A model generated the notes under the pieces. It was given only the letters and a program-made list of their open reading frames with translations, searched no databases and was not told where the DNA came from. A program made the position numbers and the translations under genes. Positions 43,701 through 52,027 of a stretch of DNA of 64,000 nucleotides are shown here, piece after piece (the first letter of the stretch is position 1; every line of letters starts with the position of its first letter). The stretch spans positions 186,001-250,000 of the forward strand of contig NZ_QGDV01000003.1 of the NCBI RefSeq assembly GCF_003149025.1. Direction: 5' to 3'. Origin of the DNA: Rathayibacter iranicus NCPPB 2253 = VKM Ac-1602. GTDB lineage: Bacteria; Actinomycetota; Actinomycetes; Actinomycetales; Microbacteriaceae.

Positions 43701-45420
43701 CGCGATCGGGGATGGTGCCGCCGCTCGTGACGGCGAGGCGCTGGGCGCCCGGGCGGCCCGTGAGCGTGTTCGCATCGCGATCCCAGACCAGGCGCGGACG
43801 CAGTTCGGCGAACTGATCGGAGGGATAGCGGCCAGAGAGGAGGTCGAGGGTCGCCTCGTACGCCGATCGCGGGAGCGACACGAATGGGGCGCTGCGGCGG
43901 ACGGTGTCGAACCACTCATCGACATCGAGACTTTCGAGTGCGGTTGCCGCGACAGTGTGCTGGGCGAGGATGTCGAGCGGGTTCGCCGGCACCGAGAGGG
44001 ACTCGATCATCCCTGCGCGCATTCGCTCGGTGGTGACGGCCGTGTGGAGCAGGTCGGCGCGGTGCTTGGGGTAGAAGGAGCCGCGCGAGACCTCGCCGAC
44101 CTGGTGCCCGGCGCGGCCGACGCGCTGCAGAGCGCTGGCGACCGAAGGCGGCGTCTCGACCTGCACGACGAGGTCGACCGCGCCCATGTCGATGCCGAGC
44201 TCGAGGCTCGAGGTCGCTACCACACAGCGCAAACGACCCGACTTGAGGTCGTCCTCGATGATCGCCCGCTGCTCCTTGCTCACGGAGCCGTGATGCGCGC
44301 GGGCAAGCAGCGGTTCGTCTTCTAGAGCCGACTGTCCGATTCCGCTGGTGCCACCGGCAGCGCCCATCAGCTCGGCAGGTGGGCGGCGGGTAGAGGAGGA
44401 GACGGCTTCGCCCAGCAGCGTGCCGACCGCGACCGGTTCGCTCGCCTCGCGCGCCCGCTCGGCCTCTGCCTCCCGGCGCTCAGCGTGGATCTCGTTTAGC
44501 CGGGCGGTCAGCCGCTCGGCAAGCCGTCGGGAGTTGGCGAAGACGATGGACGAGGTGTGCGCGAGCACCCGGTCGACGATCGACTCCTCGACGTGCGGCC
44601 ATATCGATCCACTCTGCGGGCCGGTCGCCCCCATCGTCGAGCCCTCCTGCGGCGTGGCGGCGCCCAGCTCGGACATGTCTTCAACGGGGACGACGACGCT
44701 GAGGTCCCATTGCTTCTCGGAGGCGGGCGCCACGATCGCGACGGGCGAGCGGCCTGCAAGAAACCGCGCCACCTCCTCCCGGGGTCGCACGGTCGCGGAG
44801 AGGCCGATCCGCTGGACAGGCTTCGGGAGTAGCGCGTCGAGCCGCTCGAGCGAGACGGCGAGGTGCGCACCGCGCTTGGTCGACGCGACGGCGTGCACCT
44901 CGTCGACGATGACCGTCTCGACCCCGCGCAGCGACTCCCGCGCCGCAGAAGTCAGCATGAGGTACAGCGACTCGGGCGTGGTGATCAGGATGTCGGGCGG
45001 CGTCTTCTGCAAAACCCGACGCTCGGCAGCCGGAGTGTCACCGGAGCGGACGCCGACCGTGACAGTAGCCGGCTCTGTGCCGACGCCCTCTGCACTGAGC
45101 CGGAGCGCGGTCTGCGTGACGCCGACCAGCGGAGAGCGGAGATTGCGCTCGACGTCGACCCCGAGTGCCTTCAGTGGCGAGACATACAGCACGCGTGTGC
45201 GGTGCTGCGGATCCTCCGGAGGTGGGCCCTGCACCAGCCGGTCGATCGCCCAGAGGAACGCAGAGAGCGTCTTGCCCGAGCCGGTGGGAGCAACGACGAG
45301 GGCGTGCGCTCCGCTCGAGATGGCCGACCACGCCCCCACCTGAGCGGCGGTAGGAGCCGGGAACGCGCCCTCGAACCATGCCCGCGTGGCGGGGGAGAAG
45401 CGATCGAGGACGTCCGGCAT
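40738..45420 (-). CDS. lhr: Large ATP-dependent DNA helicase Lhr
   Basis: A 1560-residue superfamily 2 helicase, full length for the actinobacterial Lhr group. Two RecA-like domains carry motif I APTGSGKTLSAF, motif II VDEVHAVAST (DEVH box), motif III GLSATVRP, and VATSSLELGIDMG and QRVGRAGHQVG as motifs V and VI. A winged-helix and beta-barrel Lhr-core follows. A very long C-terminal part (after about residue 860) is the tetramerising Lhr-CTD, which contains HTH_42-like segments. It translocates 3' to 5' and unwinds RNA:DNA hybrids in mycobacteria. It is co-oriented with nei, as expected for a repair operon. Confidence 0.97.
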   Translation of the reverse strand: MPDVLDRFSPATRAWFEGAFPAPTAAQVGAWSAISSGAHALVVAPTGSGKTLSAFLWAIDRLVQGPPPEDPQHRTRVLYVSPLKALGVDVERNLRSPLVGVTQTALRLSAEGVGTEPATVTVGVRSGDTPAAERRVLQKTPPDILITTPESLYLMLTSAARESLRGVETVIVDEVHAVASTKRGAHLAVSLERLDALLPKPVQRIGLSATVRPREEVARFLAGRSPVAIVAPASEKQWDLSVVVPVEDMSELGAATPQEGSTMGATGPQSGSIWPHVEESIVDRVLAHTSSIVFANSRRLAERLTARLNEIHAERREAEAERAREASEPVAVGTLLGEAVSSSTRRPPAELMGAAGGTSGIGQSALEDEPLLARAHHGSVSKEQRAIIEDDLKSGRLRCVVATSSLELGIDMGAVDLVVQVETPPSVASALQRVGRAGHQVGEVSRGSFYPKHRADLLHTAVTTERMRAGMIESLSVPANPLDILAQHTVAATALESLDVDEWFDTVRRSAPFVSLPRSAYEATLDLLSGRYPSDQFAELRPRLVWDRDANTLTGRPGAQRLAVTSGGTIPDRGLFGVFMVGEPGSTGNRVGELDEEMVYESRVGDVFALGATSWRIQEITYDRVIVTPAFGEPGRLPFWKGDSQGRPAELGEAIGAFTREVGGSAPETARERCIAAGLDEFATNNLLSFLDEQRLATGQIPDDRTLVLERFRDELGDWRLILHSPYGMQVHSPWALAIGARVRERHGVDGAAMAGDDGIVVRIPDTESEPPGAELFLFEREELEQLVTSEVGGSALFAARFRECAARALLLPRYNPGKRSPLWQQRQRAAQLLDVARTYPTFPIILETVRECLQDVYDLPALLRLAARLDGRELRILEVETPTASPFARSMLFGYVAAFMYEGDSPLAERRAAALSVDATLLGELLGRAELRELLDPLVLAQIERELQRVEPERRLRGLEGAADLLRLLGPLTIDELGERLVDESVTSADVAKAAPIDREVLETQVAALVRAKRVLPVGLGGEQRYAAMEDASRLRDALGVPLPIGVPVAFIDPVRDPLGDLAARYARTHGPFTAAAVAARLGLGVAVVTDTLRRLAGERRVSEGEFRPNGTGTEWCDAEVLRRLRSRSLAALRKEVEPVDAAVYGRFLPAWQHVGGSLRGVDGVASVIDQLAGAPIPASAWESLILPARVRDYSPAMLDELTATGEVLWAGAGTLPGNDGWVSLHLADTAGLTLPVPAAETVPLGDLQQEIVGVLGSGGGYFFRQLSDAVGSTDDAGLVQALWELVWAGLVTNDTLAPLRTLVGSTGGAHRQPRAPARARAPRGRMTVRPTMATRVGPPTAGGRWSIVPLAESDATVRGHALGETLLERYGIVTRGSVQAEGVLGGFALAYKVLSGFEQQGRARRGYFIEKLGAAQFGTAGSVDRLRTFAPQDEAQERPWPVLALAATDPANPFGAALPWPQSEGHRPGRKAGALVAVVDGALAVYLERGGKTALTFSDDQAVLADAAGALSQLVRSRGVDKLTVEKIDGVFALGTPFGDALVAAGFVANPRGLRMRS

Positions 45421-45512
45421 GCGTTTATCCTCTCTGCCACCACCGACATTGCCCGGCGCGTCCGCCGGGGGCGAGCCCTTGACGGCGGGTCTGGAGCGCT
45501 CGGTGGCGTGCG

Positions 45513-46160
45513 TCAGGCGAAACCGAGGCGGATAAAGGTGCCGATGTCGGCGAGCTCCGCCTGGCTCACGCCGTGGGCTACTCCCTCGTAGACGCGCGCG
45601 TCCAGGGCCGTGTGCTCAACAAACCACGCTCCCGCGTCTCGGACGAGCTGCTCGGGAATCACGGAGTCGAGCGTGCCGCGTCCCCAGAAGACCGCAGGAC
45701 GGTCGCGGGCGAGACGCTCGTCGGCGTCGTCACCTTCGGCGAGCGGCACGACGAAGCCAGAGAGCGCGACGGCGAAAGCGAAGCGGCCGGGCGCCCGCCG
45801 CAGCAGCTGCACCGCGAGGGCCGCGCCCTGCGAGAAGCCGAGCAGCCCGACCGGACCCGAGTATTCGAGGGCGTCGAGCCAGTCGAGGACCCCGCCCACT
45901 GCCTCCTCGACCGCGGTGGGGTCCGCGCGCGGCTGGTCCGGATCGAGCGGAACTTGCAGTGACCACCAGGCGTTCGCTCCGCCGCCCAGAGGCAGGGGCG
46001 CCCGCAGCGATGCGAGCACCGGCTCTAGCGGCAGGTAGGCGCCGAGCGAGAAGAGATCGCCCTCGTGGGAGCCATAGCCGTGCAGCAACACCAGGAGAGG
46101 ACGTCCCCCGTGATCGCGTTCGGACGAGGACCACAGCACTGCGTTCGCGTCAATTCCCAC
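45513..46160 (-). CDS. Phospholipase/carboxylesterase-type alpha/beta hydrolase
   Basis: A 215-residue serine esterase of the Abhydrolase_2 (carboxylesterase/thioesterase) group. The oxyanion segment LLVLLHGYGSHEGD is followed by the nucleophile motif GLLGFSQGAALA, the Asp in RGTLDSVIPEQ and the His in YEGVAHGVSQAE. The start is placed at GTG 46160 with GAGAGGA seven bases before; the frame is open to 46586 but would overlap the divergent gene at 46243. The substrate is unknown. Confidence 0.88.
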   Translation of the reverse strand: MGIDANAVLWSSSERDHGGRPLLVLLHGYGSHEGDLFSLGAYLPLEPVLASLRAPLPLGGGANAWWSLQVPLDPDQPRADPTAVEEAVGGVLDWLDALEYSGPVGLLGFSQGAALAVQLLRRAPGRFAFAVALSGFVVPLAEGDDADERLARDRPAVFWGRGTLDSVIPEQLVRDAGAWFVEHTALDARVYEGVAHGVSQAELADIGTFIRLGFA

Positions 46161-46242
46161 CTGACCATCCTCTCCCGAAGCGCCCGAAGCGCCCGTGGCG
46201 GATGTGGCCCGAAGAGCCTTCGCGTCGGGTAAGAATGGCACC

Positions 46243-46782
46243 ATGAGCGTGCGAACCCCTGACCCGAACTCTGGGTGGCTGTCTGACGATGAACTCGCCG
46301 AGATCCGCCGTCGGCTCCCGCTGCTGTACGTCGAGGCGGTGCCGGTGCGGGTCGACGGACTCGGGCAGGTCATTGAGGTTGGCATGCTGCTACGCGCGAC
46401 GCCCTCGGGCCAGATCACGCGCACGATCGTCTCGGGCCGCGTGATGTACGGGGAGACGTTACGCGACGCGCTCTTCCGCCACCTCGAAAAGGACCTCGGC
46501 CCGATGGCCTTCCCCCTCCTTCCGGCGAGCCCCCTGCCCTTCCACGTCGCGGAGTATTTCCCGATGCCTGGGATGGGCCCGTTCACCGACGACCGTCAGC
46601 ATGCGGTCTCGCTCGCCTACGTGGTCCCGGTCACCGGCACGTGCGACCCGCGTCAGGACGCGCTCGAACTCACCTGGATGACCCCCGACGAGGCGTGCTC
46701 CGAAGCAGTCTCAGCCGAGATGGAGGGCGGCCGCGGCGCCCTGCTGCGCGCCGCACTGGCGTCCGTCGGCAAGCTGAGCTGA
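46243..46782 (+). CDS. Nudix-like (DUF4916-type) protein
   Basis: A 179-residue protein resembling the actinobacterial DUF4916/Nudix-related group: WLSDDELAEIRRRLPLLYVEAVPVRVD, broken only by normal spacing, then GRVMYGETLRDALFRHLEKDLG in the place of the Nudix box. The canonical Nudix glutamates (REVxEE) are not preserved (RHLEKDLG), so hydrolase activity is doubtful. The start is the ATG at 46243. It diverges from the esterase, with 82 bases between the starts. Confidence 0.7.
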   Translation: MSVRTPDPNSGWLSDDELAEIRRRLPLLYVEAVPVRVDGLGQVIEVGMLLRATPSGQITRTIVSGRVMYGETLRDALFRHLEKDLGPMAFPLLPASPLPFHVAEYFPMPGMGPFTDDRQHAVSLAYVVPVTGTCDPRQDALELTWMTPDEACSEAVSAEMEGGRGALLRAALASVGKLS

Positions 46783-46829
46783 CCATCGTGGACGCTGGTT
46801 AACAGACCTGGTAGCCGTCGGAGGCCCGC

Positions 46830-46901
46830 TCGTAACCGAGGTTGAGAATCGGTTTTCGGGGGATTCCGAGAGGTGTGGCCGCGACCAGCCTCGGTTACAG
46901 A
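46830..46901. repeat. 72-bp dispersed repeat, copy B (imperfect inverted repeat)
   Basis: It is the same length as the copy at 32540-32611, with the same left end (CGTA-CCGAGGTTG) and right end (CAGCCTCGGT-AC). Its own arms are GTAACCGAGGTTG (46832-46844) and CCAGCCTCGGTTAC (46885-46898). The interior is unrelated to copy A. The gap 46783-47048 around it holds no convincing gene. Confidence 0.7.
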
Positions 46902-47048
46902 CACGAGTGACTGCTGCATCCGATGCCGCAATCGAAGATCGCGGTGGATCACGACAAGCTCGACGCCGTGGTTCTTACTCGTGCGGGCGGATCGGCGTGG
47001 CCCGCTGCACCCCGCTCCGCAAGAAGCAAGAAACACCGACAAGCGGCG

Positions 47049-47075
47049 TTGGTGCGCCGCCTCGCGGCGCACCAA
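47049..47075 (-). terminator. Hairpin terminator after the DEAD-box helicase
   Basis: TTGGTGCGCCG (47049-47059) and CGGCGCACCAA (47065-47075) pair perfectly around CCTCG, four bases after the helicase stop. There is no U-tract, as is frequent in high-GC genomes. Confidence 0.75.
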
Positions 47076-47079
47076 CCCG

Positions 47080-48606
47080 TCAGCCCTGCGCGCGTCGCCC
47101 TCCGCGGCGCTGACCGCCGGCAGACTCGCGGGCGGGTGCAGCCGAGGAGGCACCGCCCGTGGCGGTGCTATAGAACGAGCGCGATCCACCTGAGGTCGAG
47201 GGTGCGCCGGCCGAACGACCGCGGCCACCGCGCGCACCCCCGCGAGCGGCTCCCTCGGTGGCGCGGTCGCGACGGGGACGGTCGGAGTCCGCGTTCGAGC
47301 GTCCTCCGCGGGATGCCATGGTGCCCTCGGTGCGTGCAACGCGCTTGCGCTGAGCGTTCGCGCCCTGAGAACGGCCGCCCTGCGACTGGCCGCGGACAGG
47401 CTCGACGACGGCGGTCGGTGTGACGTAGGCGGCGACGTCACCGACGAGCTTCGCGACGGCGGCCGAATCGGCCGTGACCTGCTGAGGGGCGACCTGGATC
47501 GCGGCCTTGCGCAAGAGCGTCTTCACGTCGCCGCGCTGCGTCGGTAGAACGACGGTGACGACGTCTCCCTCGCTGCCGGCGCGGGCGGTGCGGCCCGAAC
47601 GGTGCAGGTACGCCTTGTGTTCCATCGGCGGGTCGACATGGATCACGAGCTCGACGTCATCGACGTGCACGCCTCGAGCGGCGACGTCGGTGGCGACGAG
47701 GACCCTCACGGTGCCGGCTCCGAACGCCGCGAGGTTGCGGTCGCGAGCAACCTGCGAGAGGTTGCCGTGCAGGTCGACGGCGGGGATGCCCTGGCCAGTG
47801 AGCTGCTTGGCGAGCTTCTTCGCGTGGTGCTTGGTGCGCATGAAGAGGATCCGGCGGCCGGTACCCGATGCGAGCGTCTTCACGAGCGCGTTCTTGGCGT
47901 CGAGACCATCGACCTCGAACACGTGGTGGGTCATCAGAGCGACCGGCGAATTAGCCTCGTCCACCGAGTGCAGTACCTCGTTCTGCAGGTACTTCTTCAC
48001 CAGCTTGTCCACGCCGTTGTCGAGCGTGGCCGAGAACAACAGACGCTGGCCACCACGCGGGGTCTTGTCGAGGATCCGCGTCACGACGGGGAGGAAACCG
48101 AGGTCGGCCATGTGGTCGGCCTCGTCGAGCACGGTGATCTCGACGGCGTCGAGGTTGACGAAGCCCTGCTTCATCAGATCCTCGAGGCGCCCGGGGCAGG
48201 CCACGACGATGTCGACGCCCTGCTTGAGCGCGGCGACCTGACGCTGCTGCGACACGCCTCCGAAGATCGTGGTGGTGACGATGCCGTAGGCGTCCGCGAG
48301 GGGCTGCATCGCCGCGGTGATCTGCGTCGCGAGTTCGCGGGTCGGCGCGAGGATCAGGCCGAGCGGACGGCCCGGACGGCGGCGACCACCGGAGAGGGCT
48401 CCGCCAAGTCGGGCGATCATCGGGATGGCGAAGGCGAGGGTCTTGCCGGAGCCGGTCTTGCCCCGGCCGAGGACGTCGCGGCCGTTCAGGGTGTCTGGCA
48501 GCGTGTCGACCTGGATCGGGAAGGGCTCGGTGATGCCGCTCGCGGTGAGCGCCGCCACGAGCGGGGCCGGAACGCCGAGAGCGCTGAAGGAGGGGATGTT
48601 CGACAT
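47080..48606 (-). CDS. DEAD-box RNA helicase (RhlE-like)
   Basis: A 508-residue ATP-dependent RNA helicase. The Q motif is near FPIQVDTLPD, followed by motif I GRGKTGSGKTLAFA, motif II VLDEADHMAD, motif III FSATLDNG, motif V ATDVAARGVHVDDV and motif VI HRSGRTARAGSEG. The tail after about residue 400 is basic and Arg/Gly/Ser-rich, ending RRGGRRAQG, typical of RNA-binding tails. Such helicases act in ribosome assembly or cold growth. The 250 bases upstream hold no gene; a long untranslated leader, as in cold-induced helicase genes, is possible. Confidence 0.95.
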   Translation of the reverse strand: MSNIPSFSALGVPAPLVAALTASGITEPFPIQVDTLPDTLNGRDVLGRGKTGSGKTLAFAIPMIARLGGALSGGRRRPGRPLGLILAPTRELATQITAAMQPLADAYGIVTTTIFGGVSQQRQVAALKQGVDIVVACPGRLEDLMKQGFVNLDAVEITVLDEADHMADLGFLPVVTRILDKTPRGGQRLLFSATLDNGVDKLVKKYLQNEVLHSVDEANSPVALMTHHVFEVDGLDAKNALVKTLASGTGRRILFMRTKHHAKKLAKQLTGQGIPAVDLHGNLSQVARDRNLAAFGAGTVRVLVATDVAARGVHVDDVELVIHVDPPMEHKAYLHRSGRTARAGSEGDVVTVVLPTQRGDVKTLLRKAAIQVAPQQVTADSAAVAKLVGDVAAYVTPTAVVEPVRGQSQGGRSQGANAQRKRVARTEGTMASRGGRSNADSDRPRRDRATEGAARGGARGGRGRSAGAPSTSGGSRSFYSTATGGASSAAPARESAGGQRRGGRRAQG

Positions 48607-48857
48607 GGAGTGGTGCCTTTCAGGGGCATCATGCCGATCGGGAGTCGCGCGGGCGGTGGCCGGGGCGCGGTGATCGGCGTTCGGGCGAAGGTGACGGTGG
48701 TCACATCCGTTCGCCGTACGATTCGGTGCGCGCGGCCGGGGGCCTCATGCACGTGCGCCAGATGGTCGGGACGGATCCTCGACGGTCAGAGTCCTAGGGG
48801 ACAAGGGGCGTTCTACGACGCGGGGGAGCGCAGTCGTCGCGCTCGCACCGCTCCACT

Positions 48858-49706
48858 CTAGCGCGTGGCGATCCATCCGCGCATCGCCGCCTGCACCCGG
48901 GAGCCGTCGATGTCGCTCAGCTTGGTGCTGACGAAGCGTTCCGCCCAGTCCGAGGTCTGCACCCGGAACGGCGGCATCTCTTCGCGCAGGGTCCTCAGGA
49001 TGACGGCGGCGACGTCGCCCGGATCCTGCGCGTGTGTCGAGGAGAAGGTGGACGCGGCACGGTCGAGGTACGCGCTGAGTGCGGACGCGTAGGGGCCGGC
49101 CTGGGCGAGCATCGCGCTCGCGTCGATGCCTGCGTTCTCGACAAAGCTGCTCCGCACGGCACCCGGTTCGACAAGTGACACCTGCACGCCGACCGTGGCG
49201 GCGACCGGAGCCAGCGACTCGAAGAAGCCCTCGACGGCGAATTTTGCGGCGCAGTACGCCTCGGCGAACGGTTGGCCGACCGCGCCGCCAATGCTCGAGA
49301 CCGTGACGATCCGCCCGCGCGAGCACCGGAGCATCGGTAGTGCGGCGCGCGTAACCGCGACCGTGCCGAAGAAGTTGACCTCCATCACCCGGCGCAACTC
49401 TGCCGGGTCCTCGTGCTCCGCCGTGCCGAGGTGACCGACGCCGGCGTTGTTGACGAGGGCGTCGAGTCGGCCATGCTCCTTCTGCACGGTGTCCAGGCAT
49501 ACAGCGACGGAGTCCGCATCCGTCACGTCGAGTTCCCGGATGTCCATGTCGACCCGGGCTTCTGCGGCCGCGGCGCGAAGTCCCTCGGCCCGCTCCGAGT
49601 CGCGGACCGTCGCGACCACCTGCCAACCGGATCGGGCGGCCTCGACCGCGGTCACGCGGCCGATCCCGGTAGAGGTTCCGGTCACGAGGAGGACGGGACG
49701 GGGCAT
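48858..49706 (-). CDS. Short-chain dehydrogenase/reductase (SDR)
   Basis: A 282-residue classical SDR. The cofactor loop is GTSTGIGRVTA, the structural motif NNAGVGHLG, the catalytic Ser in VSSIGGAVGQ and the pair YCAAK. TVRDSERAE after strand 2 has an Arg suited to NADPH. The start is set at ATG 49706 (MPRPVLLVTG), directly before the first strand; the frame is open 31 codons upstream. The substrate is unknown. It lies downstream of a DUF1684 gene on the same strand. Confidence 0.92.
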   Translation of the reverse strand: MPRPVLLVTGTSTGIGRVTAVEAARSGWQVVATVRDSERAEGLRAAAAEARVDMDIRELDVTDADSVAVCLDTVQKEHGRLDALVNNAGVGHLGTAEHEDPAELRRVMEVNFFGTVAVTRAALPMLRCSRGRIVTVSSIGGAVGQPFAEAYCAAKFAVEGFFESLAPVAATVGVQVSLVEPGAVRSSFVENAGIDASAMLAQAGPYASALSAYLDRAASTFSSTHAQDPGDVAAVILRTLREEMPPFRVQTSDWAERFVSTKLSDIDGSRVQAAMRGWIATR

Positions 49707-49811
49707 GCGAGGTTCCTGCTTCCCGGCGCTCGGCAGCACCGCGAGGAGGCTAGCGGCCGAGGCTCCGAGCGCGTCCAGCCTCAGGCCGGGCCGCAGCATT
49801 CGATGCCCGAA

Positions 49812-50543
49812 TCAGCCGCGGTAGCGCTCGCCCACCGGCACCTCGACCGCAAGCGTGTTGCCCGCCGGGGCGAGAGGGCACGCCCAGGCCGGGTCATACG
49901 CGCACGAGGGGTTGTAGGCAAAGTTGAAGTCGAGCACCAGGGTTCCGGGCGCGGCACCCGGTCCGAGATCGGCTCCCTTGATGGTGTCGAGAAGGTAGCG
50001 CCCGCCCCCGTAGGTGCCCCCGGGCGTCCCGGCCAGGGCGTCCTTGACCGGGAGAAACAGCCCGCCGCCGTAGGAGGCGAGCCGCCACACATCGAGGCTG
50101 CCGACGTGAGGCACCTCGACCGTGCCGACCAGCTCGAACGGTACGGTGCCGTCGGTGCCGGTCTCCACCTCCATCTGGCGTGCTTCCTCAGCCGGAGCGA
50201 TCGCCAGCTCGAATCGCCAGGCAGCGTCGTAGGGCGCGATCGGGAGGGAACGGAAGTGCGCTCGATCGCCCGGTAGGAGGGGAGTGGCTGGATGCTGTGC
50301 GAAGAGCGCGTTCCGCCCGCGGATCCACGAGGCGTGCGCGGCGAGCAGGTCGACGTTCGAGAGACGACGAACCTCGGCGTAGAGGGCCTGCGTGCGGCGG
50401 CGCCAGTCCGTGACCTCGATCGCGCTCGCCAGCGTCCTGCTCGGTGAGGCGATGCCGGTGTCCTGCTCATCCTCTCCGGCCGAAGGCCAGTGCAAGTGCA
50501 AGAGCTCAGAGCGCGAGATCTCTTCCGTGCCGTCGGGACTCAT
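49812..50543 (-). CDS. DUF1684 domain protein
   Basis: A 243-residue soluble protein of the DUF1684 family: WRRRTQALYAEVRRLS near the start, then FRSLPIAPYDAAWRFEL, and the hallmark LVLDFNFAYNPSCAYDPAW followed by CPLAPAGNTL. The start at ATG 50543 overlaps the stop of the upstream SRPBCC-like gene by four bases. Family function is unknown; the fold is thought to be mostly beta. Confidence 0.9.
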   Translation of the reverse strand: MSPDGTEEISRSELLHLHWPSAGEDEQDTGIASPSRTLASAIEVTDWRRRTQALYAEVRRLSNVDLLAAHASWIRGRNALFAQHPATPLLPGDRAHFRSLPIAPYDAAWRFELAIAPAEEARQMEVETGTDGTVPFELVGTVEVPHVGSLDVWRLASYGGGLFLPVKDALAGTPGGTYGGGRYLLDTIKGADLGPGAAPGTLVLDFNFAYNPSCAYDPAWACPLAPAGNTLAVEVPVGERYRG

Positions 50544-51067
50544 TCTGCGGCCTCCCCACGCGCGCGGGTGTCGGCGCCGACGTCGTGCCGCCACGAGGGC
50601 GCGAGCGAGCGGATGCGGATGCCCCGCCACTGCCAGAACGCCCACACAGACGGCCAGAGCGCCGCGGAGGCAAGGCCCGCCGAGAATTCGAGCCGGTCGC
50701 GGAACAGGGTGCGTCCGTCAGCGAGCGGTGCGACGGCCATGCGGTGATCCCAGGCGGTGATGAGGCGGAGGGAGCCCGAGAGCGGACCGCCGCTGTCGCG
50801 GAGGATCCGCACGTGAGGCATCGAGGGCACGCGGCGGTAGGAGAGGTCGATTTCCTGCGCGCCCATCGGCAGGATCCCGAGCGCGTCGATCGCGACGTCA
50901 TGCGGGCCCAGCCCCCAGGTCGGCCGGAAGCCGCCCTCGTCGAGCGAGGCAGCGCTGAGGAGGGGGGACATCACCTCGCGGAATACGGCCGGACTCTGCA
51001 GGGCGCGCCAGGCGGAGTCGGCGTCGGTATCGAGCACGTGCTTGAGCATCACCTTCACGAAGGACAT
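50540..51067 (-). CDS. SRPBCC-like (polyketide cyclase/START-fold) protein
   Basis: A 175-residue protein (KHVLDTDADSAWRALQSPAV opening, FREVMSPLLSAASLDEGGF, then DHRMAVAPLADGRTLFRDRL), the pattern of SRPBCC ligand-binding folds. The ATG at 51067 directly abuts AGGAGG; GTG at 51055 (VKVMLKHVL) lies nine bases after it and may be the real start. It overlaps the DUF1684 gene by four bases, so both are co-translated. The ligand is unknown. Confidence 0.75.
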   Translation of the reverse strand: MSFVKVMLKHVLDTDADSAWRALQSPAVFREVMSPLLSAASLDEGGFRPTWGLGPHDVAIDALGILPMGAQEIDLSYRRVPSMPHVRILRDSGGPLSGSLRLITAWDHRMAVAPLADGRTLFRDRLEFSAGLASAALWPSVWAFWQWRGIRIRSLAPSWRHDVGADTRARGEAAE

Positions 51068-51151
51068 CCTCCTCTGCCGGCCGCCGCGCGGGAACCGGAT
51101 GCGCACGCGCGCTGCGACGTGTATGCGCCGCGTGCTCGGTAGCGTGGCAGC

Positions 51152-51691
51152 GTGATCGCCGCTTCCCTCGACCAGTCGACGTACCAGATCCGCTTCGACT
51201 GGGGAGCTCGGGCGCTGCGCGTGCTCGCCCCCGCCGCTGTCACTGTCGTCGTGGATGCTCTGCCGGGCGGTCGCGAGTTCGACGCGGGCTCCGTCGAGGG
51301 CTCCGTCGAGGGCCGGATAATCCGCGCCGGGCTGACCGACCGCACCGCTGTCGCCCGCTGGATCCTAGCCCGTCAGCACGAGAACGGTGGCCGCATCAGC
51401 ATCAACGTCGTCGCGATGGGTGATGTCGACGAGAGCGGCGAGGTGCGCTTCGCAATGGAGGACCAGCTCGCCGCCGGTGCCGTCATCGACGCCCTGATTG
51501 GCCTCGGCGTCGACCACGTGTCGCCCGAGGCGGCCGTGGCCTGCGCCTCCTATGACGGACTGCGCCGCGCCTGTGCGCACCTGCTCACCGCCTCCGCCTC
51601 CGGTCGGCTGCTGGCTGCGGAGGGACGCGCCGATCAGGTGCGCGCCGCCGCTCGCGTCGACACGGTCGATGAGGTGTCAGTGCTGCGCTGA
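51152..51691 (+). CDS. 2-phosphosulfolactate phosphatase (ComB)-family protein
   Basis: A 179-residue protein of the ComB family: WGARALRVLAPAAVTVVVDAL at the start (ComB: cytoplasmic, Mg-dependent phosphatase), NVVAMGDVDESGEVRFAMED and SPEAAVACASYDGLRRA in the second half, the last being the metal-site region. It is shorter than archaeal ComB (about 220). No coenzyme M genes are present, and the family is widespread in bacteria lacking that cofactor, so the substrate is probably different. The start is GTG at 51152. Confidence 0.75.
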   Translation: MIAASLDQSTYQIRFDWGARALRVLAPAAVTVVVDALPGGREFDAGSVEGSVEGRIIRAGLTDRTAVARWILARQHENGGRISINVVAMGDVDESGEVRFAMEDQLAAGAVIDALIGLGVDHVSPEAAVACASYDGLRRACAHLLTASASGRLLAAEGRADQVRAAARVDTVDEVSVLR

Positions 51692-51721
51692 TCCGCGCGC
51701 GCCTCCCTCGACTCCGGCCTC

Positions 51722-51939
51722 GTGCGATTCGCAGGACGACGTGCGATTCGCAGGACGACGTGCGATTCGCAGGACGACGTGCGATTCGCAGGGGATCCAT
51801 GCCTCGACATCGCGATCGTGCGGTGGGATCCACGTCCGCGGACGCATCCCCTGCAGATCGCACCGTCCCCTGCAGATCGCACCCGTTTCCTGCAGATCGC
51901 ACGAGTTCCCGCGCCCCCTGCAAGCCCCGCGGATCGCAG
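51722..51939. repeat. 19-bp tandem array facing an inverted array
   Basis: GTGCGATTCGCAGGACGAC repeats head to tail at 51722, 51741 and 51760, with a partial fourth unit at 51779-51794. After about 55 bases come reversed units containing CCTGCAGATCGCAC (ending near 51863, 51883 and 51903) and a decayed one to 51939. The two sets are complementary over TGCGAT--GCAGG, and the inner flanks GGGGATCC and GCATCCCC extend the pairing. It fills most of the 336-base gap between the ComB-like and DUF427 genes. No gene is seen in it. Confidence 0.85.
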
Positions 51940-52027
51940 CCCGCCCTCGACCACCGCGCCCGCATCGGCGTAGCGTTCGGACGGGAGCGGATACTCCGCC
52001 CCTGCGCCCCGACCGAAAGCTGGCCCC

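Noticed and set aside
46907-47423. Several plus-strand frames opposite and beyond the DEAD-box helicase tail
   Set aside because: Arg-rich shadow composition over the repetitive Arg/Gly tail of the helicase; no ribosome-binding site.
51722-51939. CRISPR-like array
   Set aside because: Units are contiguous without unique spacers, half are inverted and there are no cas genes.
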